A stretch of DNA of 64,000 bases from Ephemerocybe angulata (Eukaryota > Basidiomycota > Agaricomycetes > Agaricales > Psathyrellaceae), in NCBI GenBank assembly GCA_013368325.1, contig JAACJK010000109.1, positions 248,001 to 312,000 on the forward strand. The letters run 5' to 3'. The notes below the pieces were generated by a model. The model saw only the letters and a list, made by a program, of their open reading frames with translations, was not told the DNA's origin and did no database searches. Position numbers and translations under genes: made by a program. How positions within the stretch are numbered: the first letter of the stretch is position 1; every line of letters begins with the position of its first letter. Below are positions 51,432-63,079 of this stretch, piece after piece.

Positions 51432-53119
51432 GGGTTCGTCCTTTGTCTTGGATCCCTTACGAAAGAAGCTTTTCGAGAGCCTGGACGACATGCTGGATGA
51501 GATACCTCGACTTTACACCTTTCGCAGCCATGGTAAGGATCTGAAAGCAGTGCTGATAGGGGTCACGGCCGGCTGTGGCCGGTTTGGTAGCTTCGGACCC
51601 TTTAGGCAATTGCCGGCGCGAAGTGACGCGCCGACTTTCAAGTTTGCGCGCCTAACCCACGACCTCTACCACATGCCTCGTCTTGCCGCTCGTCTCGTGA
51701 AAGCGGTACAGGACAGCAAGGGCAAAGGACCATTTCTTTCTTTCCCAAAACACAAACCTAGAAAATCGCTTCACGACCCATTTCAGCCCCTCGAGTCACC
51801 TTCATTCAACTTCAGGAACCATGAGCGCTCTATCTTACTTCATGACCCAGAATGCAACCCCATCACACATTCCAGGGCTTACGAGTACCACAAGTCTCTT
51901 CCACCCATTGTAAACCTTCCTAAAGGAGCGAAGGCAATACAAGAGGAGAAAGACAAACCTCGGGAGATGTCCAAAAATGAGCGACAGTGGTGGTCTAGCC
52001 CATACCGTGCGTCTCCTGTGTGCCATTCATTACTCGATGGCTAAAGCAGCTCGCAGTCCGCATGCTTTCATCGCCTCTTCGTAGATGCTCTATAACTGAT
52101 CAATACCTCCCCTCAGGTATAGAGAATATAGCTGCCTTGCGCCCTGTATCTAGCGTTGACCTTTATCAACAGATTTCCTGGTCCGATTTTCATACCTACG
52201 CCTGCCGCCATCGGTCGGTTCGGGACAATCGTTGGCTATAGTACCGGATGGCATCCAGCACTCAAAGTATACAAGTCGGAAGGGCGGGCATAGCGTTTAT
52301 ACCCAGTGCCTTCGTGAAGCTGTGGATCAGCTATATCGCAAAGCACCATTCAAACGCGCGACGAAAGATTCCACGGTCGTTGCCAACGCAAAATTGGGGG
52401 ACCAGGTTCTGCACCTCTTACGACTGCGCGTCCTTCAGGAACTCGAAAGACTGGCAGTGCACATGCAATACACGATAATTCGAGACGATGTCGAAGACTC
52501 CGGTCCAATTATTCGCCGACTTACTGCGGACGAGTTTTCTGCAATCGAGAACTCAGGAACAATTCCCTATCAAAACGCTTTGGCTATTGTGGTAGTCCCA
52601 CCTCTTGAAAAGGACCCAGTCACTGGCGAATTCCCTCGTGCATCCATGTCCCCAATGCCTTTCTCGGAAGGTACCGATAGCTCACCGCCCTTGGGAATCA
52701 CCCTCCCACCATTGTCAGTGCTCTTACCTGCGTCGGCGGATGCTAGATCGTGCTCGGAGGGACCACATGTTCGGGGGCTTCTTCCCAAACTGGCGGTTCC
52801 TCTTTATAACGCGTTGCCTGCCTTCCCATTTGCCCCTCAGCGTGCGGCGCTCCAGGATCTCCTTGCTCGCGCCACTGTCGTGGAGCAAAAGCGCGACCGC
52901 AGGCAGCAAAATCCTAAGCCGAATGGTGTTATTTCTACAGAGTCAAACCTCAGCCACGCCTATCTTCTATCCTCACACCAAGGCACTGTGAAGAGTGGGG
53001 ATGCAGCTGCGGTTGCCATTGCTCTCTGGAGATTGCGAATGTTTGAAGGGGGCACGGTGCCGGATGGGTCACTGACCTGGTCCGCAGGGACAGATCAAGA
53101 CACTGAGAAGCTTTTGTAG
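51430..53119 (+). CDS. Conserved Agaricomycete protein, function unknown
   Basis: The first ATG in frame is at 51430 (MGSSFVLDPLRKKLFESLDD). The first exon contains YTFRSHGKDLKAVLIGVTAG, FARLTHDLYHMPRLAARLVK and REMSKNERQWWSSPY. Exon 2 gives RMLSSPLRRCSITDQYLPS, exon 3 begins DFLVRFSYLRLPPSVGSGQS and continues LAIVPDGIQHSKYTSRKGGH, LGDQVLHLLRLRVLQELERL, IPYQNALAIVVVPPLEKDPV, PPLSVLLPA, PLYNALPAFPFAPQRAALQD and AVAIALWRLRMFEGG; stop TAG at 53117-53119. I remember proteins with the ERQWWSSPYLRML and PLRRC signature from related fungi, without function. The basic, membrane-free composition would fit a mitochondrial protein, but that is a guess. Confidence 0.72.
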
Positions 53120-53237
53120 CTGCTGCACGTCAATATGTGACTATACACTGCGTTGGAACAGATATGAAAAGATTTTGTCGAAATGAATTTAGCATGGAGA
53201 AGGATACAATACAGGGTAATTATACAGTTGATCATGC

Positions 53238-54215
53238 TCACGCCTCCACTGCCATTGCTTCAGGCTCGGTGTACACCTTCTTGCTCGCAGCACCCAGGAC
53301 TTCCTTACCCTCCCAAAATTTGGGCAGCTGGTCCCCCGGTACAAAGAGCCGCTCTACTTTATCCTCTGTGATTACACACATTCGGATAACACCTCCAGAG
53401 GAACCATCTCTCGACATAGCAAGGGCAAGAGCTACAAAAGCTTTAACACGACGCCATGAGTTATGTTAGAAAGTGACGTACTGTTCTTCACAAACTCGAC
53501 TGTCTCGTCGCGCCCCCACCCTTCCTTATAGGTAGCGTCGCAGTAGCCATAAACATATGTTGAGCCAGAACCTGCGGATTACTGAGTAATGGATAACGCT
53601 GCAATTCAAACCTACGCACCGCCAATGGCCCATGGCTGCCTGAAAAGACCGCCGCCCAGAGGGATGTTGTAGACGCTAGCTCCAGTGTCCTTATCCCAGC
53701 CCGCAACAATGATACCCGCACTCAGCCCATCTTTGTTTTCATAACACATCCGTTGGAAAAGGGAAGCTGCAACATGAACTGTCGGTGCCTCGCCGGAGGT
53801 CTGACTGGAAGAAAGGTTTGGATATGCTTCGTTTCGGGAAGGTTACTCGTAGACGTACGCGTGCATTTGGAGATAATAGTGAACGATATCAGCGACGGCC
53901 TGGGTGTCCGCTGCAGATCCTGACCGACAGCAATAGATTCGATCGTGCACATGGGTGAGCTTGTCGGTGACACGGTTCGCCTACATCACGCAGGAATTCA
54001 GCAACGTGTGAGTGGTTGAATACGTGTAATCTCGCACAATATAGCTTCCAGTAGTTGTTCGACTGTCCGCGCCAATGACGACTCCGCCATCGAACTGGAC
54101 GGCCATGATTGAGGTCTAAAACGGCGTAAGGTCGTGCATCTGCCTCAAGGATACGAGTACACACTCCAAGGTTGACCTCGCCTGTCTTGAGGCGGTCCAT
54201 ATCAATGCGATCCAT
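53238..54215 (-). CDS. PRE3: 20S proteasome subunit beta1 (caspase-like active site)
   Basis: A catalytic subunit of the 20S core. Start ATG at 54215: [17 protein letters not shown] as propeptide end, then after an intron [20 protein letters not shown]; Thr directly after Gly is the autocatalytically exposed nucleophile. Further exons: [132 protein letters not shown] and a C-terminus ending [10 protein letters not shown], stop at 53238. Catalytic Asp (GADSR) and the expected Lys region are present. Divergent from RPN12; only 122 bp separate the two starts. Confidence 0.94.
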
Positions 54216-54337
54216 GGCGAATGTAGTGGGGGAGAAAGAGATGTAATGAGTGACCGGGAAAGGAAGTGATCAGAGCTTACGCGTCTCAAATCAGCTTCAA
54301 CACGCGTCGCACTCAATTCAGTACTCCTTCCCCCACC
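54216..54337. promoter_or_regulatory. Divergent proteasome promoter with two ACGCGT boxes
   Basis: This 122 bp region separates PRE3 (-) from RPN12 (+). It contains two palindromic ACGCGT hexamers at 54279-54284 and 54302-54307, 23 bp apart start to start. ACGCGT is the core of the MCB-type element bound by MBF in yeasts. I see no PACE-like GGTGGCAAA (Rpn4 site). Confidence 0.6.
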
Positions 54338-55382
54338 ATGTCCGACCTCAAATCTCTCTATCTCGCCCTCCAACGCGCCTTCTATGCCCAGCCTTCAGAC
54401 CTCAAGACGGCCACTGAACTTCTTCCCCAACTCAAGGTACGTGTGTGCCCTTTGTTTCGTTAGAAGGGCGCTCAAGCCCCCTAGATTGGCCTCATTCAAG
54501 CTGGGTTGCTGCTCCCACAAGGCGATGTAAACTTTCAGGATCTCGTTGTCGCTCGTACGTCTCATGGCTACTGTGCGCCACTGAAATTAAGTGTGTTTGA
54601 CCCAAAGGCGACATTCTCGAGATCGGAGCCCTTACGAGCATCCGCTCGCGCGATATCCCTTCCTTCGACCGCTACTTCTCTCAACTCCAGACCTTCTATA
54701 CGGACTACGCGTATGGGGTTTCAATCTTAGAAAGGAACTCGATACTGAACCTTGCCTATTAGCTCAAACCTGCCGCCGTCCAAGCGAGAATACCCTATCC
54801 GAGGCCTGAACCTCATTCGACTGCTCACCCAGAACCGGATAGCAGACTTCCATACCACTCTCGAAAGCCTACCAGCCGATGTCATCTCTGACAACACGTT
54901 CATCCGACACCCTGTAAACCTGGAGCGATGGCTGATGGAGGGAAGCTATAGCAAGGTGTGGAATGCGAGAGAAGAGGCACCTGCAGAGGAGTACAAGTTC
55001 TTCATCGACAGCCTAATGGGAACCATTCGGTGAGTGATGCAAAAGGATATCTGGCGTGTCCTTCTTATATTGACTCTGCGCTTAGAAATGAAATTGCGAG
55101 TTGCGAGGAAACGGCTTATGAAAGTCTGCCTTTGAAAGACGCTGTCAACCTGCTCTTCTTCACCAACCAGTCGGATTTGGTTACATTCGCTCAACAGGTT
55201 GGCCTCCCCTTTTACTTGTCCCCCAATGAAGTTAACACCTGTTGTAGAGAGGATGGGAAATTGATATCACCGGCGGTGTTGTGAGGTTTGCGCAGAAGGG
55301 GGAGGAAAAAATGGAAATCCCGAAGCAGAAGCTCATCGCAGCTTCATTATTGTATGCGCGAGAGTTGGAGCAAATTGTATAG
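54338..55382 (+). CDS. RPN12: 26S proteasome lid subunit RPN12 (PSMD8)
   Basis: A PCI-domain subunit of the 19S lid. Start ATG at 54338: [33 protein letters not shown], then [54 protein letters not shown], a linker [20 protein letters not shown] and [20 protein letters not shown]. The PCI-type region is [70 protein letters not shown], and the last exon gives [20 protein letters not shown] then [11 protein letters not shown] with TAG at 55380-55382. Several short introns. Complete. Confidence 0.93.
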
Positions 55383-55538
55383 TCTCTTGGAACATTATAT
55401 CACGATTTCCCTTTTTTAAAGCCTCATGCAACGTGCCTGCTTGATTTCAGTACCTGGGAATACAAGGATCGCGGAGGAAGAATTGGAAAGGAAGGGAATA
55501 TGTTACACAAGTATTCAGCGACACGCCATGCCTACTAC

Positions 55539-56581
55539 CTACTCGAACGTTTCCAAAGCCGCCTTGGCTTTGGCCTCGGCATCCTTGAACAAGTCTTCGG
55601 GCACATGGACGTGGAGGTTATTGCTCTCGGTTCCAATCCAGGACATCTCGAGTTCAAATTCTTTCTCTTTCGCATCGTCGTGTACGAGATAGATGCTGGG
55701 AGTGGTCAATCATTGCTGTTGGCTGAAACTCATGATGGTACTTACATTCGTGCCGCCTCATATACTGCTTCTCTCGTCGTGAGCTCCGAAAGTTTCAGCT
55801 TCTCCAATTCAGTCTTCGCCAGCTGCCGCCCCTTTCCAACCGCAGCACCGTTGTAGCCCTATTAACGAGTGGGTTCAAGATCACAGATGTTCAGGTAAGT
55901 TGCGACACGCACAAAGAAGACGCCGCTTGGCTCGATAACATAGAGTGCAGGGCCAGTGTTATCTACTGCGCCCAAGATAGTGCTAATGCCAAAGGGCCTC
56001 ACTGAAGAGTAGAGGGTGTATGCCTGGACGTAGAGACCGAGGCGATCTGCGACAGCCTAACAGAGGGAATAAGACAAGGTTGCAGGGCGGGTGGAAGAAG
56101 ACTCGCCTTGAGAGGTGGAGGGGAGTTGTATGTTTCACGATAGTTGGAGGCTTCATCTCGTGCACGATTGCTGATATGCCTTCCATCCGCCAAAAGACCA
56201 GACGTAGTCTTGCCGATCGTGAGCTAATATCGCTCCGACGACGAGAGACAACGCACCAGGCCAATATGCCGATCAATCGTCTGGATCCTTCGATTGGCGT
56301 GTGGTACGAGGAGTTTAGAGTGTACGAGTTTCTCAACAGCGAAAACGATGCCATCTTTGACTTTCAAGCCGATAGCAGTCCTGTCGCGACCTGTTAATCC
56401 TTGAGATCAATGAGAGATTCATTGGCCGCACCCTGAGTTCTCCACGGCTTTGCCTGCATATTCTACCTGGAATAGATTAGACCATGTAACAATGGAAAGC
56501 TCTGGAGCATACCTGAAAGATGCGGCCATCTGGGGAGTATGTGCTCGCGGAGAGATCGTATCCAGTGCCTATTGAAGTCAT
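55539..56581 (-). CDS. PRE10: 20S proteasome subunit alpha7 (PRE10/PSMA3 type)
   Basis: An outer-ring alpha subunit of the 20S core. Start ATG at 56581: [23 protein letters not shown], the alpha-subunit signature with the YDLSAS...SPDGR motif. Short exons give [17 protein letters not shown] sequence, [101 protein letters not shown] and [20 protein letters not shown]. The last exon encodes [20 protein letters not shown] and ends AKAALETFE with TAG at 55539-55541. Closest to PSMA3 by the IYLVHD and ELEMSWIG motifs. It converges on RPN12 (156 bp between stops) and diverges from NUP82 (132 bp). Confidence 0.9.
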
Positions 56582-56713
56582 GGTGTGAGGAACAGTAATT
56601 GCAGACGCGCAAACTCAGGACGCGTCAGTCTGTCGTGGGAACACATCAGGCGCGTCACACCGAAATTGTTTCCGCCGTCGGCCCAAGCGAGCTCGACAAA
56701 GACCATCACCATC

Positions 56714-59700
56714 ATGGACGCCGACGACGATTGGAACAGGCTGCTCAAGGACCACCCCATATTCTCCTTCAAGAACAAGTATCCTGACCTCTCCAACGAC
56801 TCGTTTAAGAATGAGCTTGAGCTCTCGACCAACACCCTGCCCAAATTCCTACGCGCTGATCCCAAGCACGATGACCCCACGCCGTCTGGTCGCCGCCAGA
56901 CAATGGTTTTGAAGGATGCAGACCTTGTTGTAGCAGTCGGAAAGGAACTAAGGATAACGTCTCTTGGAGACATCAAGCTTGGGCGGAGCACGCGGAAGTC
57001 GTACAAGGTGCCGACGCAATTAGCTCTTCCACGTCCCCGCCAAATTGACCAGAAGAACAGGTTCTCCATACGCCGAACTTGGACTTTGAGATACACCAAA
57101 TTGCTCTGAACTCCAATGGAAAGCTGCTTGCAGTTGCAGGAGCCTTTCAAGTTGCAGTCGTGATCATGCCGAGGGCGGGTTACAGTCGCCTGGTTCCAGA
57201 CTCGATAGAGTGCAAGTATGCCTCCCAACACGTCCTTTGAAAGCTGCCTTGGAGACTGACAAATCTATGTTGTATAGAGCTGTTCACATTGGCCAATTCT
57301 ATCACGGAGCAGAAGATGCAGCGCCAATAGCCAAGGTCGATTGGCATCCCTGGGGCGAGGCAGGGTCTACCCTCCTTGTGATGACAACAGATGGAAAGTT
57401 CAGGTCAGTTTACGCGCCTCATTTTGGTTCAACGTGCGCCTCATTCTGGTATCTAGGGAGTACGATATATCTGTCGACACTGAAGAACCACAACAAGTGT
57501 TATCGTTTGTCCCTCCAAGGAAGTCGGGGTCGTTCGCGGCTGAAGACGAGTCTGAACGAGAAGTCACATCCTTCACCTTGGGCAAGGGAAGAGCAGATTG
57601 GGGTCCTTTAACGGTCTATGCTCTCATGAAGTCAGGCGACATATATGCTCTGAGCCCCTACCTTCCACAAAATGCGTAAGTCCTACTGTGACCTGGTTGG
57701 TGTCGCCTGACAATTTCCTGCAGTTCAGTCCCAACATCTTACGTCCATTCGCTTGAATGCTTTATTTCTGCGAAACAAGACCAGCTACACAATGGAACGG
57801 CACCAGCCAGCAATCAACTATCGACGTGGTATGACTACCAGAGCAAATACGTGAACTCCTTGATTAAACAGCTCCCGCCCGGCACTGGCTTCCCTGCTAA
57901 CACCCGCGCTGTGTCGCTTCATCCTCCAAAGACTATCGCGAATCCTCTTTTCCGACAAGGTCCTTTCCTTCTTCAACCCGTCCCCAGGATTCTGGACGGG
58001 AGCGAGGGAGGTGATGCTACTGACATTACATACCTGTCGTTCACAACCGACGAAGACGAGGCTGATAGTGAGGGTGACACAGACCATCTCGGCGTCATTG
58101 TGGTTGCCTATCAAGATGGCAAAGTGGACGTTTTCCTGGATGTGGAGAAAGTGGAGGCGAAATGGGAAACAAAATATGTATGTCTCACTCTACCTGGTGG
58201 CACCAGGACCTGCCGCTGACGTGCAGTAGACTCGCAAGAGCGATTTACCCATGCTTGCGGTCTACGAATCTATCGACCTTGGGCTGATTACGACTCTCAC
58301 ACAATCGGGATCCACAGCCAGAGATACTTCGTCACTTGCATTACTTCAAGGAAATCATCCAGTCTTCCTACCCGATCCCATTCATGATGACATCGTCTAT
58401 GTGTATCATGCATTTGGTGTGCATGCTTTGGATGTCTCTCCAGTCCTGGAGAGTTTGTCCCGAGCCCTTCGGGTCGATGACGCTGATGCCGAAGCAACCC
58501 TACGTTCGACCCTTGAGCAATGCGCTCAGACAACGGTGCGGCCAATCCTCACCACGTTCTCGGTAGAGCGAAAGTACGTCTAGGCCCTTGATCCATCTGG
58601 CTTGGCAATTGCTTATCGAGTCTCTAAAGAGGATCCAATCCAATAACCGGCCTCGCCGTTCCAAACGATGTTTATCTGACATACAGCATCTTCATGCTGA
58701 CGTCTACCCTTCGTATCACTGTCTTCCCATTGAACCTCCAGGTGGAGCCAGCGAAGCAGGAGCCAAAGAAAATCGCAGGGCTTCAAGACTCCGTTCTCAA
58801 TGCCTCGGTCGCAAAGGACAAGTCTGCTTGGCTAGAACCAGCCGAAGGACCTGCTCCTTATGTATCTCTTCTTGGGGACCCTTACACACCCCACCCACTG
58901 CTGCGCTCATCAGGCCTTCCTCCTCTTGCAAAACTATCGCTTCCATCAAGTGCTTCCTCTAAAGAATTCATGCTCACTCCTGATACGCTTCGGTACATTG
59001 GGAAGATCGTAGAGCAGATCACTGGGCAAATTCATGAGTTGCATGTTGCACAGCGGGCGGCAGAAGCTCGTGTCAATCTACAGCAAGAGGAGCTGAATCG
59101 CCAAGTCGCCAAGTGCCGGGAGATGGAGCAGACAGTTGGAAGGCTGAAGGCGACTGCCTCTTCGGCGACCGGATCGCGATTGCAGATGGTGGAGGAGACC
59201 CAGAAAGGGTTGATGAAGCGCCTCGATAAGCTACTTCAGAGTCTGATGGCGAAGGCGTCTCCGGAACTCAGCGAACAAGAATCCAAGTGGTTCGAGGAGC
59301 TCAAACGCATGAAGGAGGAGATCTTAGGGCGAGGAAGGTATGATGAGGGAGCTCTCATTTCGCGAGTAAAATTGGTATGTCGATCATTGCGACCTCCCTT
59401 CAGATATCTGATTATCTCCCTCACAGCTCGAACGTGAATATGCGAGAATACTGCCATCCCTCAAGTCCCTTGTTGAGAGGGAAAAGGCGAAGAACGAGAG
59501 GAACTCTGAGACAAATCGTAATCTCGGTTTCTCTCAAGCATTTGAATACGGCAAGCGGTCTAATGAAGAGTATGTTTACAATTTTGTGGCCTCATGGAAA
59601 TTATCACTGACGAACGACGCTTCATAGTGCGAAGCGGATATCAAAGATCGAGAACGAACTTGTGAGGCTAGCGGCCAAACTTGATCTTAATCTCCCTAGA

Positions 59701-59718
59701 CCACCGCAGAGTCAGTAG
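56714..59718 (+). CDS. NUP82: Nucleoporin NUP82/NUP88
   Basis: A cytoplasmic-face nuclear pore component involved in mRNA export. Start ATG at 56714: MDADDDWNRLLKDHPIFSFK. The N-terminal beta-propeller segments include DLVVAVGKELRITSLGDIK, LDFEIHQIALNSNGKLLAVA, GAFQVAVVIMPRAG, AKVDWHPWGEAGSTLLVMTT, LREYDISVDTEEPQQVLSFV, PLTVYALMKSGDIYALSPYL and LGVIVVAYQDGKVDVFLDVE. A coiled-coil C-terminus follows (LRYIGKIVEQITGQIHELHV, EARVNLQQEELNRQVAKCRE, ISKIENELVRLAAKLDLNLP), ending RPPQSQ with TAG at 59716-59718. Propeller plus coiled coil and the WHPWG motif fit Nup82/Nup88. About eight introns; length about 850 aa is usual. Confidence 0.9.
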
Positions 59719-59848
59719 TAATGCACGTCGGTATTGGTGTCGGGTCCCCAATAGGGTTGTATTGATAGGGTATATTGACGTGCTTTCTGTTCCAAAATCC
59801 CAAGAGGTTGGTAAAGAGGGGACGAGCTTTGGACGTCCATCCCTTTAA

Positions 59849-61746
59849 TCAACTTGACTGAGTTACCTGGATGTGGAGATTCTTTCCAGTGTGAATGGGT
59901 ATGAAGTAGTCGTGGAAATCAGCATAATCATCTGGGCTATAATTTATCATAGCGCGAAAGTTAGCGCGGGCGTCTGCTAAGGACCGGATATGAAGGACGA
60001 ACCTTGCGTCTACTAGAACCATGTCCAGTTTGAGGAACATGGTGCCAAAGAAAGCGTAAAGCTCTGCCCAGGCCATGCTACGATTCCTGTAAGTATAGGT
60101 ACTAGAAATAGACAGTATGCTAACGCACTTGAGACCGAGGCACATGCGGGGACCTTTGGAAAAGGCGACAAGGTGTTGACTCAGGTCCTTCGATTCAAGC
60201 CACCGCTCAGGACGGAAACGATGTGGCTCAGGAAAGAGATCCCGGTGGTTGTGAACTGAGACCGCACTAATACTAACGATAGTCTGTAGTGATAAATTTT
60301 GTCAACCTTAGCGTGGGAGAAGAGAAGGAGAGGATCGCACTTTGGGGGGTATTTGGTGCCCAGCAAGCTCAGCGCCCAATGGACCGACGACTCGGGGTAA
60401 AGGAGAAACAAACCCATGAGACATTCGAAGAGATTCTTTCAATATCGCAGTCTGGAAGTCCTCGTTTTCAAACAGCAGGTCGTATGATAGATGGATGGAA
60501 GTTACTCACGAGGTATGGAATACGCTCTAGCTCTGTCCAACCAGGTTTTGCGTTGGGCCCTGGAAATGCGGCTTGTAACTCTTTCTTAAGCCTGGAATGT
60601 ATGGAAGGGTTCCTGAGCACATGAAAAAAACCAACAATGCAAGTGTTGGCGACTGGATCGCTTCCGGCTTGGATTAAAGACAGGCCCTCGTGGAATAAGC
60701 GCGCGGCGCCTAAAGAGGGAAACCGCTCCAAAAGGCAGTCGAAGACGCCTGCAATTCCCTGGAGAACTTTTCTTGTGTCCTGGAGTGCGGCATTTTGCTG
60801 GACGACACTGATGGCGGTGTTTACGAAGGACTGGACGTTGAGGAACGCTTGGCACTGCTCTTGCAACCTCCCACCAAGATAGGTGGGGAGAAATGGAATA
60901 ACGGGGATTATCCAAGGGAAGGACTTCATCGTCCACAGCAAGGAGACTGCAGTCTGTATATCCGTCAGAAGGGGGGCCTTGAAGTTATCTGAGTCAAGAC
61001 AGCCTAACGGGGACTGGAAGCAGTAGGTGGTAATGATGTCCATGGTCGCACATCGGAACGCGTAGAACATATCGGAAGGATTCTCTCGCGAAGAAAGAAG
61101 CTGGATCAGTTTGTCAACCTGATAATGTTGACGTCAGAGGGAATGGGATTAGTGTGACTCGTGTAGGCGGACCTTGGACTGTATGACACTCTCGAGTTGA
61201 AGGACCGCCCTTCGACTGAAGTAGGTCGACATTAGCTCGCGGGAAAGTCGAGCTTGCTCGGGGTCCATTAGGCCAAAAGTTGACATGCCCACGCCAAAGC
61301 AGGAGTAGAAGGATGGGTCCTTCGTGAACTGCCCACTGATTGAGAAGATCTTGTGGTATACTCGATAATCGTTGAAGTGCAGCTAAAGTGCCAGTTGTAG
61401 TTAACTCTCATGCATTTGGAACACAAGTAAAGTTGTGAAGACGCACTTCGTTCGGCCCAACTCTGACCACATCGCCTAATTACATAGGGAATAAGTAAGC
61501 GCAATCCGAATGGTAAAGATGAGGCGCACCATAGGCTTCGTGGAGTTTATCGACATGGTGGACCCATTGCCCCCCTTTGATTGCTTCGTAGTAGGCCTTG
61601 TATAACGGCGTCCAGGCAGCAAGCCGAGGTCCTGGGAAGCAGGACAGGGGATGGAGGTATGCACGGCGAATGAAGACAAGGACCAGCCACAATGAGAGGA
61701 ATGCGAGCGAATAAGCGCATATCGACCAAGTAGCTCCGAGCGTCAT
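59849..61746 (-). CDS. Cytochrome P450 monooxygenase
   Basis: A membrane-anchored heme-thiolate monooxygenase. Start ATG at 61746: MTLGATWSICAYSLAFLSLW then LVLVFIRRAYLHPLSCFPGP, an N-terminal anchor followed by the Pro-rich hinge. I-helix: QAGSDPVANTCIVGFFHVLR. ExxR: KESLRMSHGF. PERF region: HRFRPERWLESKDL. Heme loop: FSKGPRMCLGLK with Cys as axial ligand. Ends GKNLHIQVTQSS, stop TGA at 59849. All four P450 motifs are present and in frame across several introns, so the enzyme is probably functional. Family assignment (CYP number) is not possible by eye; its N-terminal part resembles trichodiene-oxygenase/benzoate-hydroxylase-like fungal P450s. Substrate unknown; no biosynthetic cluster partners nearby. 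Confidence 0.9.
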
Positions 61747-63079
61747 CCTGGGGTGGGGACAATCGAAGGCAAGCATCAGTATAAGGTAAAAAGACGCGGG
61801 GCTTAAGAACGTTTAGCCTACATGGCCCCATCTCAAAGGGGTTCGTAGAACTGACGACTACTGACAGTTCCGGTTGAATCTTTTAGGTGTTCCGCTAGCG
61901 TCCTTGGAATTTTTCTGCATTAAATATCAGTCGAAAGTACAGAAATGCTCCGATAATTGAGGTACAGAAGAACTGGGCACGCAGGTTCTTTTCCTTTGGG
62001 CGCCCTGATGCTCTTCTCGAATCGTTTGTTCGGGTTAATGCCAACCACGACCTTCCAGGAAGGCGGGTTAAGCGGCGGCGGCTGAATAGAAAGGGGGGTG
62101 CAAATAAGCAGTTGCCTAGAGGGGACCAGCCGCGGATATTCCAGGTCACCAGGACATTGCCGCACCCAGATAAATCGAGTTCTCGGGCTAGAGCTTTACC
62201 TACGGCGGGGGACTTCAGAGACAGACATTGTAGGCGTACGTGACAATGATCCCCAAGACGACGGAGAAAGGGGAATCACGAAGTAGTTCCAAGGAGCTGG
62301 TACTTACCTGAACGCAACAATACACGCATCTCGATGATAGTAGATCTTACCTGGTGTGTATCGGCCTGAGCTAGGAATGAGCCATGCCAGCCCAGCCAGG
62401 GGGTCTGTCGGCTCCACGGTCAGAGTAGAGAAGGGTGCGCCATGGAAAGCTGGAATATCCGGACAGCTTCTCGGCGTAGAGGCGTAGAATTAGGCAGGCA
62501 TCACGCCCAAAATTAATCGCTAAAGAAGACCTCCGGGAAGATCAGGTACCATGAACATGGGGAAGTCATCCAGGCCGCGGAGGGCTCACGGCACGAAAGG
62601 CACTCGAGGTTACGAGCCTATTCAACCACATTGGACCATCTGGCTGTTCTCAACTTTGATAGAAAGTCATCTAAAGGCAAACAACGCTTCTGAATTAACC
62701 GTCCTGCAAGGAGGTCGTATCGCACCTTGGGGGGAAGGGGATTGAGAACGAGTGCTTTTGACGTGAGCAAAGAAGACCGAAAAACTGGTCGGCTTCCGGA
62801 AGCCCGATATCTCTAGACGTCGAAGACTGTCAGTTGATAATTTCAAGTGATGCATTCTTTCGAGATGGCCGACGTTTCTTGGGCTGATTTGTTGGTTACC
62901 GCATGACTCTGTTTGGATAACCGATTCTGGGGACCAGGACCAGCGCCGTATACTGGAATCAATTCAAACCGGACCAGCAATGTAGGAAGGAGAATTGTTT
63001 TGAGGTAACGCAGATCGTTTGTCCGTATATCAGCAAATCCAGGAGTAGAGTACACCAAAGACAGGGGAACACCTCGGTG
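61747..63079. other. 1.3 kb gap before the NIPA-like gene
   Basis: Contains the P450 promoter (reading leftwards from 61746) and presumably the 3' UTR of the NIPA-like gene. I found no recognisable gene; open frames at 61895-62165 and 62843-63058 have no domain signal. Confidence 0.4.
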
